From NCBI RefSeq assembly GCF_904848665.1, contig NZ_CAJHCQ010000002.1, positions 310,001 to 374,000 on the forward strand: a stretch of DNA of 64,000 bases, written 5' to 3'. The stretch is from Paraburkholderia hiiakae. GTDB lineage: Bacteria; Pseudomonadota; Gammaproteobacteria; Burkholderiales; Burkholderiaceae. The translations under genes and the position numbers were made by a program. Below, in pieces: positions 26,298-35,060 of the stretch. Below the pieces are notes generated by a model, which was given only the letters and a program-made list of their open reading frames with translations, was not told where the DNA came from and did no database searches. Position 1 is the stretch's first letter. Each line of letters begins with the position of its first letter.

Positions 26298-27572
26298 ATG
26301 AAGGAAAAATCGCGCTGGCTGGTCATTTTCTTCTGTTTTCTGGCAATTGCAGTGAACTACATCGACCGCGCCAATCTCGCGGTCGCCGCGCCGCACATCA
26401 TGAAGGACCTTGGCATTGGTCCTGCTGCCATGGGGCTGCTGCTGAGCGGCTTCTTCTGGACTTACGCCGTGATGCAACTGCCCTACGGCTGGTTCGTCGA
26501 CCGGGCCGGCGCGCGCATCGCGTTGCCATTCGCCGTGGGCTGGTGGTCGGTGTTCACCGCGGCCACCGCGGTCGCGGGAGGCTTCGCGGCGATGTTCGGC
26601 TGCCGGCTGATGCTCGGCGCGGGCGAGGCGGGCGCGTATCCATCGTGCGCAAAGCTCGTTAGCCAGTGGTTTTCGCGCGAACAACGCGCGCTCGCCACGA
26701 GCATATTCGACAGCGGCTCGCGTGTGGGCTCCGCGCTGTCGCTGCCGCTCGTCGCCGCGATCATGGCCGCATGGGGCTGGAAGGCGTCGTTTGTGATTAC
26801 CGGTGCGCTCGGGCTCGTGTGGATCGTGGGCTGGGTCGCGCTGTATCGTGAGCCTGAGGCCCGCGCCGCACTCGATCAGCCGCGCGCCCCCGTGCCCGCC
26901 GCCGCCTCGATACGCTGGAGCGGGTTGTTCCGCTACCGCACCGTGTGGGGCATGATGCTGGGCTTCTTCTGCCTGAACTTCGTGATTTACTTCTTCATTA
27001 CGTGGTTCCCGAGCTATCTCGTGGAAGCGCGCGGGTTCTCGCTCAAGTCGCTTGGCACGCTCGGCACTTTGCCCGCCATTGCCTCGATACCCGGAGGCTG
27101 GCTGGGCGGCTGGCTTTCCGACACACTGGTGAAGCGCGGCTGGAGCCTGACGGCCGCGCGCAAGACGTGCATTGTCGGCGGCATGCTGCTTTCGTCCGTA
27201 ATCACGCTCACCGGCATTGTTCAGGATATCTATGTAATGCTCGCACTCTTCGCGATTGCTTATGGAAGCCTCGCGGCCGCCGCGGCCAGCATCTGGTCGC
27301 TGCCTGCCGACGTCGCGCCCACGCCACGGCACGTCGCTTCGCTGGCGGGCATCCAGAACTTCGCATCGAATCTCGCAGGTATCGCGCTTACGACGTTTAC
27401 AGGTGTGATGCTGCAAATCACGCGCGGCTCCTTCACGATTCCGCTCGTTGTCGCCGGCGGGTTTTGCGTGCTCGGCGCGTTGAGCTATCTTGTGATTGTC
27501 GGACGTGTCGAGCCGCTGCAGGCGCCCGAGGCCAGCGGTGTCGACGAATCGGCTTACGCGCCGCGCGCCTGA
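26298..27572 (+). CDS. MFS transporter, sugar-acid:proton symporter type
   Basis: 424 residues from ATG 26298 with AAGGAG at 26284-26289; a GTG at 26289 overlaps that site and is not the start. The first segment ends AVNYIDRANLAVAAPHI, the hallmark of the anion:cation symporter branch that includes ExuT, GudP, GarP and DgoT. LMLGAGEAGAYPSCAKLVSQWF is the second signature. Twelve segments are visible. It sits 71 bp after a UxaA/GarD-type dehydratase, so it likely imports the same hexonate or hexarate. Confidence 0.9.
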   Translation: MKEKSRWLVIFFCFLAIAVNYIDRANLAVAAPHIMKDLGIGPAAMGLLLSGFFWTYAVMQLPYGWFVDRAGARIALPFAVGWWSVFTAATAVAGGFAAMFGCRLMLGAGEAGAYPSCAKLVSQWFSREQRALATSIFDSGSRVGSALSLPLVAAIMAAWGWKASFVITGALGLVWIVGWVALYREPEARAALDQPRAPVPAAASIRWSGLFRYRTVWGMMLGFFCLNFVIYFFITWFPSYLVEARGFSLKSLGTLGTLPAIASIPGGWLGGWLSDTLVKRGWSLTAARKTCIVGGMLLSSVITLTGIVQDIYVMLALFAIAYGSLAAAAASIWSLPADVAPTPRHVASLAGIQNFASNLAGIALTTFTGVMLQITRGSFTIPLVVAGGFCVLGALSYLVIVGRVEPLQAPEASGVDESAYAPRA

Positions 27573-27611
27573 GCGCCGCCTCTTACTCCGTTGCCATACA
27601 GGGTCACGTCC

Positions 27612-28730
27612 ATGTCGAATGCCACTGCTGCAAAAAATTCAGAAGTCGTTATCGAGGCTCGTGCGCTGCATGCCTTCGTCGTCGCCATATGGTGCGCGGC
27701 CGGCAGCGAGGCGCGCGAGGCGACGCTGGTTGCCGACCATCTCGTCGAGGCGAATCTCGCGGGGCACGACTCACACGGTGTGGGCATGATCCCGCGCTAT
27801 ATGCTGGCGTGCCGCGAAGGCGAGCTCAAACTGAACGCGCACGCGCAGGTCGTGCGCGACGCGGGCGCGGTGCTCACGATCGAAGCCGCGCGCGGCTTCG
27901 GGCAAGTCACGGCGTTCGAAGCGATGGAGCACGGCATCGAGCGTGCGAAGTCGCTCGGCGTGTGCGCGCTCGGCCTGCGCAATGCCCATCACATCGGACG
28001 TATCGGGCACTGGGCGGAGCAATGCGCGCGCGCCGGGCTCGTGTCGTTCCACTTCGTCAACGTCGCGGGCGATCCGCTCGTCGCGCCGTTCGGCGGCATT
28101 GACCGGCGCTTCGGCACCAATCCGTTCTGCGCGGCATTTCCGCTCGAGGGGCGCACGCCGCTGGTGCTCGACTTCGCCACGAGCGCGATTGCCGCAGGCA
28201 AGGTGCGCGTGGCCTACAACAAAGGCGTGGATGTGCCGGCCGACGCGTTGATCGACAGCGACGGCCGCCCCACGCGCGACCCCGGCGCGCTGTTCAGCGA
28301 TACGCAGCATGGCGCGCTGCGCGCATTCGGCGGCGCGGTGGCGGGGCACAAGGGTTCGGGGCTTGCCGCGATGTGCGAGATTCTGGCGGGCGCGCTCTCG
28401 GGCGGCTTCACGACGCGCGAGCAAACCATCGTCTCCACGCACGCGATCGTCAATTGCATGATGTCGGTGATCGTCGATCCGGCGGCGTTCGACGCGCCAT
28501 CGCGCGAGTACGAAGCACTGGCGTTTGTCGAGTGGCTAAAGGCCACGCGGCGCGCGGCGGGTGTCGATGAGATCCTGCTGCCCGGCGAACGCGAGGACGC
28601 GACACGGCGTGCGCGCGAGGCGCACGGCATTCCGGTGGATGCGACGAGCTGGGCGCAGATTGTCGATGCCGCGCGAATGGCGGGCGTGACTGATGCACAA
28701 ATCGCGGCGTGCGAGCGCAACTCGCGCTAA
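27612..28730 (+). CDS. Ldh2/malate-lactate-type NAD(P)-dependent dehydrogenase
   Basis: 372 residues from ATG 27612 (MSNATAAKNSEVVIEAR). Family signatures are ADHLVEANLAGHDSHGVGMIPRY with the catalytic-site His, ALGLRNAHHIGRIGHWAEQ, and GTNPFCAAFPLEG. This family (type 2 malate/lactate dehydrogenases, ureidoglycolate dehydrogenase, sulfolactate dehydrogenase, piperideine-carboxylate reductase) uses a fold unlike that of classical malate dehydrogenase and acts on 2-hydroxy or 2-keto acids. It closes the sugar-acid operon, 39 bp after the transporter, so it may act on an acid of that route. The exact substrate is unknown. Confidence 0.88.
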   Translation: MSNATAAKNSEVVIEARALHAFVVAIWCAAGSEAREATLVADHLVEANLAGHDSHGVGMIPRYMLACREGELKLNAHAQVVRDAGAVLTIEAARGFGQVTAFEAMEHGIERAKSLGVCALGLRNAHHIGRIGHWAEQCARAGLVSFHFVNVAGDPLVAPFGGIDRRFGTNPFCAAFPLEGRTPLVLDFATSAIAAGKVRVAYNKGVDVPADALIDSDGRPTRDPGALFSDTQHGALRAFGGAVAGHKGSGLAAMCEILAGALSGGFTTREQTIVSTHAIVNCMMSVIVDPAAFDAPSREYEALAFVEWLKATRRAAGVDEILLPGEREDATRRAREAHGIPVDATSWAQIVDAARMAGVTDAQIAACERNSR

Positions 28731-28752
28731 CGACCTGCTAACGACGTGCCGC

Positions 28753-29157
28753 TCACTCGTCGCACTTCACCTCGTTGCTGGGCGCGACGATGATCACGGG
28801 ATAGGTTCCGCGATCGAGTTCCACGCGCACGACGATAGCGGTGGTAGCAGGGTCGCTATTGTCGTACACGCTCACCTTCTCGTTCTTCAATAGCGTGACG
28901 CCCGTGCAGCCGGACGCGTGGCTGTCGTCGTCGGCGACCTTGCATTGAATCTCGTTGTCCTTGAGGTAGCGGATTCGGTCGCGCTCCGGCGTGGCCAGAT
29001 AGTCGCGCACGCTTTGCGCCGAGCCCGCAACGCCGGTCACGTAACCGATTGCGCAATCGCGCTTCGAATTCGAATCGCCCGACGATGTTTGAGCAAGTGC
29101 GGGAGTGGCGGCCAGAGCGATGGCAGCGAGGACGCACGAGAGGGTGAGGCACTTCAT
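28753..29157 (-). CDS. Small secreted hypothetical protein
   Basis: 134 residues with a clear signal peptide (MKCLTLSCVLAAIALAATPA, ending near LAQ). The mature part is small and acidic, with four Cys residues (DCAIGY, IQCKV, SGCTGV, VKCDE) that could form two disulfides in the periplasm. I do not recognise a domain. It converges with the Ldh2-type gene (22 bp between stops) and is not obviously part of an operon. Confidence 0.7.
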   Translation of the reverse strand: MKCLTLSCVLAAIALAATPALAQTSSGDSNSKRDCAIGYVTGVAGSAQSVRDYLATPERDRIRYLKDNEIQCKVADDDSHASGCTGVTLLKNEKVSVYDNSDPATTAIVVRVELDRGTYPVIIVAPSNEVKCDE

Positions 29158-29319
29158 GAGTGTTCTTTGGCCGCAAAAGTGGAATCGCCGATTTTAACGC
29201 TTTCGCCATTGCGCGATCAGGCCAGGCGCGCCGCTTGGCGGCTGGCAGGGAACCCGGTCCGGCGTATCGGCGTACCGCCAGCCTGGCGGTTGCGCCTGCC
29301 GCGGCTAGCGTAGCTCGCC

Positions 29320-32300
29320 TCAAGCGGCAAGCGCTGCATCGACCGCGGCCACGTATTGCTGGAAGCCGGCCTGCAACAGCACGGTTCGCACGCGCGCAAG
29401 CTCGGATCGCGCGGCTTCGTCGGCAGGCTCGTGCAGGGCGCGCGCGAGCGCGCGTCCGCGCGCCGCGAACAGGTCGGCCCAGGGCAGCGGTTCGCGCCGC
29501 GTGTAGTCCTCTAGTGCTCCCACATAGCGCAGCACGCCGGCCGGATCGCGAGCCGCCAGCATCGCTTCGATCGCGTCGCGGTAGAACCAGAGGTGGTTGT
29601 GGCCGACCGCGCCGAGGCGCAGAAGATCCTCGCCTTCTGCCAGGAGCCGCGTCCTTTCGTCATTTTCGTCGACTGCGAGGGAGAGGGCGCCCAGGGCCTT
29701 CGGCGCGCAGAACTGCGTGCCCACTTCGCGCGAGATCGCAAGCGCCTCACGAAGCGCTTTGAGGGCTTCGTCGCGGCATCCATCGGCGAGCCAGGCACGC
29801 CCCTGCATTTCCAGGTTCTGCGCTTCGAACCGGCGTGCGCCCAATTGCCGGATCACGCGCCTTTCCTGCTCCAGATGGACCTGTATCGCCTGCATATCGC
29901 CTAGCTCGTAGCTGGCGAACACGCCGAGCGTCTCGCCTAGCAATTGCGCGCGCGGCTGCCCGATCAGCTCAGCGGCGCGCACGGCGGCAACGGCGTCTTC
30001 ACGCGCCTGCCGCGGGTCGTTCAGATAAATGCGGCTGAAGCCCTGCATCGACCGATTGGCGACTTCGATCTGGCCGCACCCGTGCTCGCGGCTCAACGTC
30101 ACGCAATCGCTGAAATGGCGGAACGCGGTCCGCATCCGCCCTTGCGCGTACGCGGCGTCGGCGAGACCGCCTAGCGCGCGGGCCTCTGCCTCCGGCAGGC
30201 CGAGGCGCCGCGCATAATCGAGTCCGCGTTCGTGCTCGATGCTGCAGGCATCGATCTTTCCGAGCGGAAAATAGATGTTGCCGCGCAGATAGTGAAGGCT
30301 TGCGAGCTCGGCCACCCGGTCGTCGCGCTCCGCGATCCGCTGCGCAGCGTCGAGCAGGTCTAGCGCTTCGTCGAGACCTTCGCTCACACGCAGGCCTTCC
30401 GCGAGCCCGAGCTGGCAGCGGCACAGACTGGCGTCGTCGGGGGCGGCCGCCAGCGCCGCGCGCCAGGTAGTAATCGATCCCGCGATGTCGCCGAGGTCGC
30501 GCTGGAGCTCGCCCTTGCAACAGCTCAGGGTGTGGCGGTCCGCCTCGGTCTGCGCGATCTCGAGGCCACGCTCGGCGAGGCGCAGCGCGGCTTCGAGCAG
30601 GTGGGCCGTGCGCTGCGCGAGCGCGGCGGCCAGATAGGCCTGCGGCGCGCGTTCGTCGTCGGCGCGGTCGAGATGCTGGGCGTGCAGCGTGGGGTCGCCG
30701 TGCGCGAACCAGTCGGCCGCGCAGCGGTGCAGCTCGCGCCGGCGCGCGCGCAGCAGTGTCGAATAGGCGCTCTCCTGGATCAGTGCATGGGCGAACAGGA
30801 ACTCCTCGCCTTCTGGCAACACGAGCGCATTGGCGAGCAGGCCGTCGCAGATGTAGCCGGGATCGTCGATGAGCCGCCGCAACAAGGCGATGTCGAAACG
30901 CTGGCCAATCACGGCGGCCGCCTGGAAGGCGAGGCGGTCGCGCCGCGCGAGCCGGTCCATCCGCGCGAGCACCAGGCTGCGGATCGAGGCGGGCACGGCG
31001 CTGCCGCTGCCTTCCTCGACGTTGCGCAATAGCTGCTCGAGGAACAGCGGGTTGCCGCCCGCGCGCTCGATGCAGGCGAGCGCGACACGCTGCGTCGCGT
31101 CGATGAAGTTGCCCGCGAGGCTCAGTGCCTCGTCCTGGCGCAATGGCCCGAGGTCGATCGTCGCGAACGGGGTGTTGCGGCAGCGCGCGCGCCACGTCGC
31201 ATCGATCGGATCGCCTTCTACGCGCGAGGTCGTCACGAGCAGGCCCGGGCCGTTCGCGATGCCGGAGGCGAAGGCCGAGAGATAGTCGAGCACTTCGGGG
31301 TCGGCCCAATGCAGGTCTTCTACGACGATCAGCGTTGCGGCCTGCCTGCAGGCGTCGTCGGTCAGTCTCGCGGCGAGCGCCTGCTTGCCGCGCTTGCGCG
31401 CGCCGTGGTCCATCGCGTCGTAGAAGGCTCGCCACTCGTTGGCGAGCGGCAGGTCGAGGAGGTCGTGGAGAAACGCCTGCTGCTCGGCCTTGACGACGCC
31501 TTCATCGGCGAGACGCGCGGCGGCGGCCTGCCGCGCGTCGCTCGAAGCGCCGGCCGGCAGGCCGAGCAGGCTGCCGACGATCGTGTGCACGGGATCCTGC
31601 CCCTTGCCCACGCCGAAATCGAGCACAAGGCCCCGATGGATCTCGAAGCCCTGCGACTGCGCGTGGCGGCGCATCTCGTCGACGAGACGCGTCTTGCCAA
31701 TGCCCGCTTCGCCACGCACATGAACGATGTGGCCGGCCCGCCTCGCGACGCACGCATGGACGATACCGTGAAACTGCTCGAGCTCGGCCTGGCGTCCGAC
31801 GAAGCGGCTCTGACTCGCCTTCGCCGATTCGCTCGCCGGGTCGCTCGACATCGCGCGCAGCCGCCATGCGCGCACCGGCGTGTCGATGCCCTTGAAGCGC
31901 TGCTCGCCGAGCGCGTCGCAGACGGCGGCGTCGCCGAGCGCGCGCGCCACGTCATCGGAAAGCCAGGTCTCGCCGGCCGCCGCCGCGGCCTCGAGCCGCG
32001 CAGCCAGGTTCACCGGATTGCCGGTCACGGTGTAATCCCGCGCATCGACGCAGCCGAGCGCGCCGGCGACGACCTCACCGCTCGCGATGCCGATATGCGC
32101 CTGCAACGTCCGAGCCGCCTGCGCGCTCAGCTGCGTCAGCGCCTCATGGATGTCGAGCGCCGCGCGGGCCGCGCGCAGTGTGTCCGTCTCGTGCGCGCGG
32201 GGCGCGCCGAACAGCGCCATCACCGCGTCGCCGATGTGCCGGTCGGTCGTGCCGCCATAGGCAAGCACGATCCCGTCGACGAGCGCCGTGAAGCGGCCGA

Positions 32301-32634
32301 TCAGCGCTCGCACCTCTTCCGGATCGAGGGTACGCGAGAGCGCGGTGAAGCCGCAGAGGTCCGCGAAGAGGATCGTGACCTGCCTGCGCTCGTCCGCGGG
32401 GATGTCCAGAGCGTCGGGTGCGTTCGGCGCCTGCGCCACCGGCAGAGCCGCTGCAGGCAGATCCCGCGCGGCGGCAGCGAGGATGCGTTTACGGTGGCCG
32501 AGCGACTGCACCCCGAGTTCCCTCAGGTCCGCGTCGGTCAGCTGCGCGAGCAGCGACAGATCGATATCGTTTGCCGCGAACGCTTGCGCGTACTGCTCAA
32601 GTCCCAGGGCGTGCAGCCATTGCTCGATATCCAT
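29320..32634 (-). CDS. SAM-domain class III nucleotide cyclase with AAA ATPase and TPR region
   Basis: 1104 residues from ATG 32634 (MDIEQWLHALGLEQYAQAFA); the frame runs upstream but those residues do not look coding. Domains: a SAM domain (1-58); a class III adenylate/guanylate cyclase domain (about 85-260) with metal ligands Asp92 (LFADLCGF) and Asp136 (IGDAVMALFG) and transition-state residues Asn209 and Arg213 (NLAARLE); an ATPase domain with Walker A GEAGIGKT (308-315) and VVEDLHWADP as Walker B; then a long TPR-like helical region. This layout is common in Burkholderia as large signal-integrating cyclases. Product (cAMP or cGMP) is unresolved. It is divergent from a transporter that has a cyclic-nucleotide-binding domain. 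Confidence 0.9.
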   Translation of the reverse strand: MDIEQWLHALGLEQYAQAFAANDIDLSLLAQLTDADLRELGVQSLGHRKRILAAAARDLPAAALPVAQAPNAPDALDIPADERRQVTILFADLCGFTALSRTLDPEEVRALIGRFTALVDGIVLAYGGTTDRHIGDAVMALFGAPRAHETDTLRAARAALDIHEALTQLSAQAARTLQAHIGIASGEVVAGALGCVDARDYTVTGNPVNLAARLEAAAAAGETWLSDDVARALGDAAVCDALGEQRFKGIDTPVRAWRLRAMSSDPASESAKASQSRFVGRQAELEQFHGIVHACVARRAGHIVHVRGEAGIGKTRLVDEMRRHAQSQGFEIHRGLVLDFGVGKGQDPVHTIVGSLLGLPAGASSDARQAAAARLADEGVVKAEQQAFLHDLLDLPLANEWRAFYDAMDHGARKRGKQALAARLTDDACRQAATLIVVEDLHWADPEVLDYLSAFASGIANGPGLLVTTSRVEGDPIDATWRARCRNTPFATIDLGPLRQDEALSLAGNFIDATQRVALACIERAGGNPLFLEQLLRNVEEGSGSAVPASIRSLVLARMDRLARRDRLAFQAAAVIGQRFDIALLRRLIDDPGYICDGLLANALVLPEGEEFLFAHALIQESAYSTLLRARRRELHRCAADWFAHGDPTLHAQHLDRADDERAPQAYLAAALAQRTAHLLEAALRLAERGLEIAQTEADRHTLSCCKGELQRDLGDIAGSITTWRAALAAAPDDASLCRCQLGLAEGLRVSEGLDEALDLLDAAQRIAERDDRVAELASLHYLRGNIYFPLGKIDACSIEHERGLDYARRLGLPEAEARALGGLADAAYAQGRMRTAFRHFSDCVTLSREHGCGQIEVANRSMQGFSRIYLNDPRQAREDAVAAVRAAELIGQPRAQLLGETLGVFASYELGDMQAIQVHLEQERRVIRQLGARRFEAQNLEMQGRAWLADGCRDEALKALREALAISREVGTQFCAPKALGALSLAVDENDERTRLLAEGEDLLRLGAVGHNHLWFYRDAIEAMLAARDPAGVLRYVGALEDYTRREPLPWADLFAARGRALARALHEPADEAARSELARVRTVLLQAGFQQYVAAVDAALAA

Positions 32635-32831
32635 GTTCGCCGCCTGGATCCAATGACGGTTGCCTGATGCGAACCGCCGCGAGCCTGTCGGGGATCGTGC
32701 CGATGAATATCCAGTGTAGACGCGCGCCACGGACCGCGTATGGCCTGCGTACGGCGTTTGACAGGCTTTCGATTGCGGACGGATACTGGATCGCTCCCCA
32801 TCGCGCCTCGCGCATTCCACTGAGCATTCAC

Positions 32832-35060
32832 GTGAAGCCGGGCAACACCGCTACCGTCGCCGACGCCCCGCCGCGCTCGCGTGTCGCGGCGCTGCCCGGC
32901 GATCTGGCGGCTGGGGCGGTATCGGCGCTTGTCATGCTGTGCTACGCGATGAGCCTCGGCACGATGATCTTCAGCGCCGATCTTGCCCGCTACGCGATGC
33001 TCGGCGTGCCCACTGCGCTCGTCAGCTGTGTCGTCACGGCGCTCGTGATTGCCTTGACAAGCTCAATGCGCCTGAACATCGGCGGCCCCGACAGCAATGC
33101 GGCTGCGTTTCTCGCGGGTGTGGCGGCAGGCGTTGCGAGCAGCGTGCGTGCGGACGGCGGCTCCCCGCAAACGCTCCTGCTCACCGTGCTGATCGCCATC
33201 GCGCTGTGTTCGCTCGTGACCGGCGTCGTGCTCTACGCGATCGGTTCTTCGAAGCGCAGCCGCTCGCTGCAGTTTCTGCCTTACCCAGTCCTCGGCGGTT
33301 TCCTTGCCGGCACCGGCTATCTGCTCCTCGCGGGCGCGTTCCGCGTCATGACGGGCGAGCCCCTGCACTGGCGCACGCTCGCGCTGTTGACACATCTTCA
33401 TTGGCTCGCGTGGCTGCCCGCACTCGTCGTCGGCGTGCTGGCCACAGTCCTGATGCGCACCTGGAAGCACGTTGCAGCGCTGCCGCTCACGCTGGCCTTC
33501 GGGATCCTCCTTTTCTACGTTCTGCTGCGCGCCGCGGGCCTGTCGATTGACGAAGCGCGCGGCATGGGGCTGCTGCTGCCGCGCGTGGCGCTGCGGCTCA
33601 CGGGGATTCCGGAGTTGCACTTGCGCGCGCAGCTCGCGCAGGGCGGCATCGACTGGACGGCGATCGCTGCCCACCTTCCGGAGAGCCTCGTGGTCACGTC
33701 GGTCTCGGCAATCACGATCCTGATGAATTCGACGGCAATCGGCGCGGCCACGGGCGAGGAAGTCGATCTCAACCGCGAGATGCGGGCCGCGGGCCTCGCC
33801 AATCTCGCGAGCGGGCTGTTAGGCGGAATGGTGGGTTATCAATCGTTCAATCGCTCGATGCTCAATGCGCGCGTTGGCGCGACGAGCCGGATGGCGGGCG
33901 TGTTCGCATCGCTCGCGTGCCTCGTCGTGCTGGCGGTGTCGCCCGGATTCGTCGCGCTCTTTCCCGTGCCGGTGCTGGTCGGCCTCCAGCTGTTCATGGG
34001 GCTGCGCCTCATCGTGCAGTGGGTTGTCGGCGCATGGACGAAGCTCGCCTGGTACGAGTACCTGCTCGTGCCCGTCATTCTCGGCACGATCGCCGCCTGG
34101 GGCGTGATTATCGGCGTAGGCGCAGGCGTGATCGCTGCGTGCATGATGTTCACGCTGCTCTACGGCCGGGTGAGTTGCATACGCATGGAGTTCGACCTTC
34201 GCACCCGGACATCGAATGTCGAGCGAAACATAGAGGATACCGAAGCGTTGCGCGGACTCGGCGCACAGGTGTGCGGTATGTGCCTGCAAGGGTTTCTTTT
34301 TTTCGGCACGGCCAATTCCATCCTTCAACGCATACGAGAGCGGCTCGCCGCGCGCGATCCCGTGCTGGTTCGATTCGTCGTGCTCGACTTCGCGTCGACT
34401 CAAGGCATAGACGCGTCGGTATCGATCAGCTTCGTCAAGCTGCGGCAGCTCTGCGCGACGATGGGCGCCGACTTGATTTTGACCGCGCTGCCGCCGCGCT
34501 CGCGCGATCTGCTGACGAAAACCGGTACGCTCAATCTGCGGATTCGTGAATTCGACACGCTCGATGCGGGCCTGGAATGGGTGGAAGACCAACTGCTCGG
34601 CGCTAGCGCGTTCGCGCCGAAGCTCGGTGACGACCTTAACGCGTTGCTCGCGCCGCATTTCACGGCCAGCGCGCTGAACACGCTCTCCAGCCGGCTCGAA
34701 GTGCACGATCTGCAAGCGGGCGAGGCGCTGTTTCTTCGTGGGGATCCGGGCGACGCGCTGTACATCATCGAGCGCGGGCGGCTCGCCGTTTCGCTGCCGC
34801 TCGGAACCGGGCGGTCGGTGCGGCTGCGCGTGTGTCTCCCGGGTACGGTCATCGGGGAAATGGCCATGTACACGCAGCAGCCTCGCAGCGCGGACGTGTT
34901 CGCCGAGGTGCCAACGCGGGTGCGCAGGTTGTCGCTGGCCGCGCTCGTTGCGCTCGAGCAGGACAATCCCCCAGCCGCTCAGCAGTTTCATCGCTTTCTG
35001 GTGAAGGTGATTGCATCGCGCCTCGCCCTCGCCACGGAGGCCCTGCGCGCGGCCTACTGA
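32832..35060 (+). CDS. SulP-family anion transporter with STAS and cyclic-nucleotide-binding domains
   Basis: 742 residues from GTG 32832 (MKPGNTATVADAPPRSR); ATGs at 32667 and 32703 are in frame but would add residues that look non-coding, so the start is uncertain. About 10-12 membrane segments fill residues 20-450 and include the SulP-type NIGGPDSNAAAFLAG. A STAS domain follows at about 500-570 (VLDFASTQGIDASVS). A cyclic-nucleotide-binding domain lies at about 620-735, with a phosphate-binding cassette VIGEMAMYTQQPRSADVFAE that keeps the key Glu and Arg. SulP proteins carry sulfate, bicarbonate or dicarboxylates. The 197-bp divergent gap to the cyclase gene suggests functional pairing. 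Its stop overlaps the convergent MHS gene. Confidence 0.88.
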   Translation: MKPGNTATVADAPPRSRVAALPGDLAAGAVSALVMLCYAMSLGTMIFSADLARYAMLGVPTALVSCVVTALVIALTSSMRLNIGGPDSNAAAFLAGVAAGVASSVRADGGSPQTLLLTVLIAIALCSLVTGVVLYAIGSSKRSRSLQFLPYPVLGGFLAGTGYLLLAGAFRVMTGEPLHWRTLALLTHLHWLAWLPALVVGVLATVLMRTWKHVAALPLTLAFGILLFYVLLRAAGLSIDEARGMGLLLPRVALRLTGIPELHLRAQLAQGGIDWTAIAAHLPESLVVTSVSAITILMNSTAIGAATGEEVDLNREMRAAGLANLASGLLGGMVGYQSFNRSMLNARVGATSRMAGVFASLACLVVLAVSPGFVALFPVPVLVGLQLFMGLRLIVQWVVGAWTKLAWYEYLLVPVILGTIAAWGVIIGVGAGVIAACMMFTLLYGRVSCIRMEFDLRTRTSNVERNIEDTEALRGLGAQVCGMCLQGFLFFGTANSILQRIRERLAARDPVLVRFVVLDFASTQGIDASVSISFVKLRQLCATMGADLILTALPPRSRDLLTKTGTLNLRIREFDTLDAGLEWVEDQLLGASAFAPKLGDDLNALLAPHFTASALNTLSSRLEVHDLQAGEALFLRGDPGDALYIIERGRLAVSLPLGTGRSVRLRVCLPGTVIGEMAMYTQQPRSADVFAEVPTRVRRLSLAALVALEQDNPPAAQQFHRFLVKVIASRLALATEALRAAY

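Noticed and set aside
29999..31435. 478-residue minus-strand frame within the cyclase gene
   Set aside because: Arg/Ala/Pro-rich shadow of the cyclase gene in another frame.
32418..32831. SulP start at 32418, 32667 or 32703
   Set aside because: 32418 lies inside the divergent cyclase coding region; the residues up to 32832 look non-coding, though 32667 or 32703 cannot be fully excluded.
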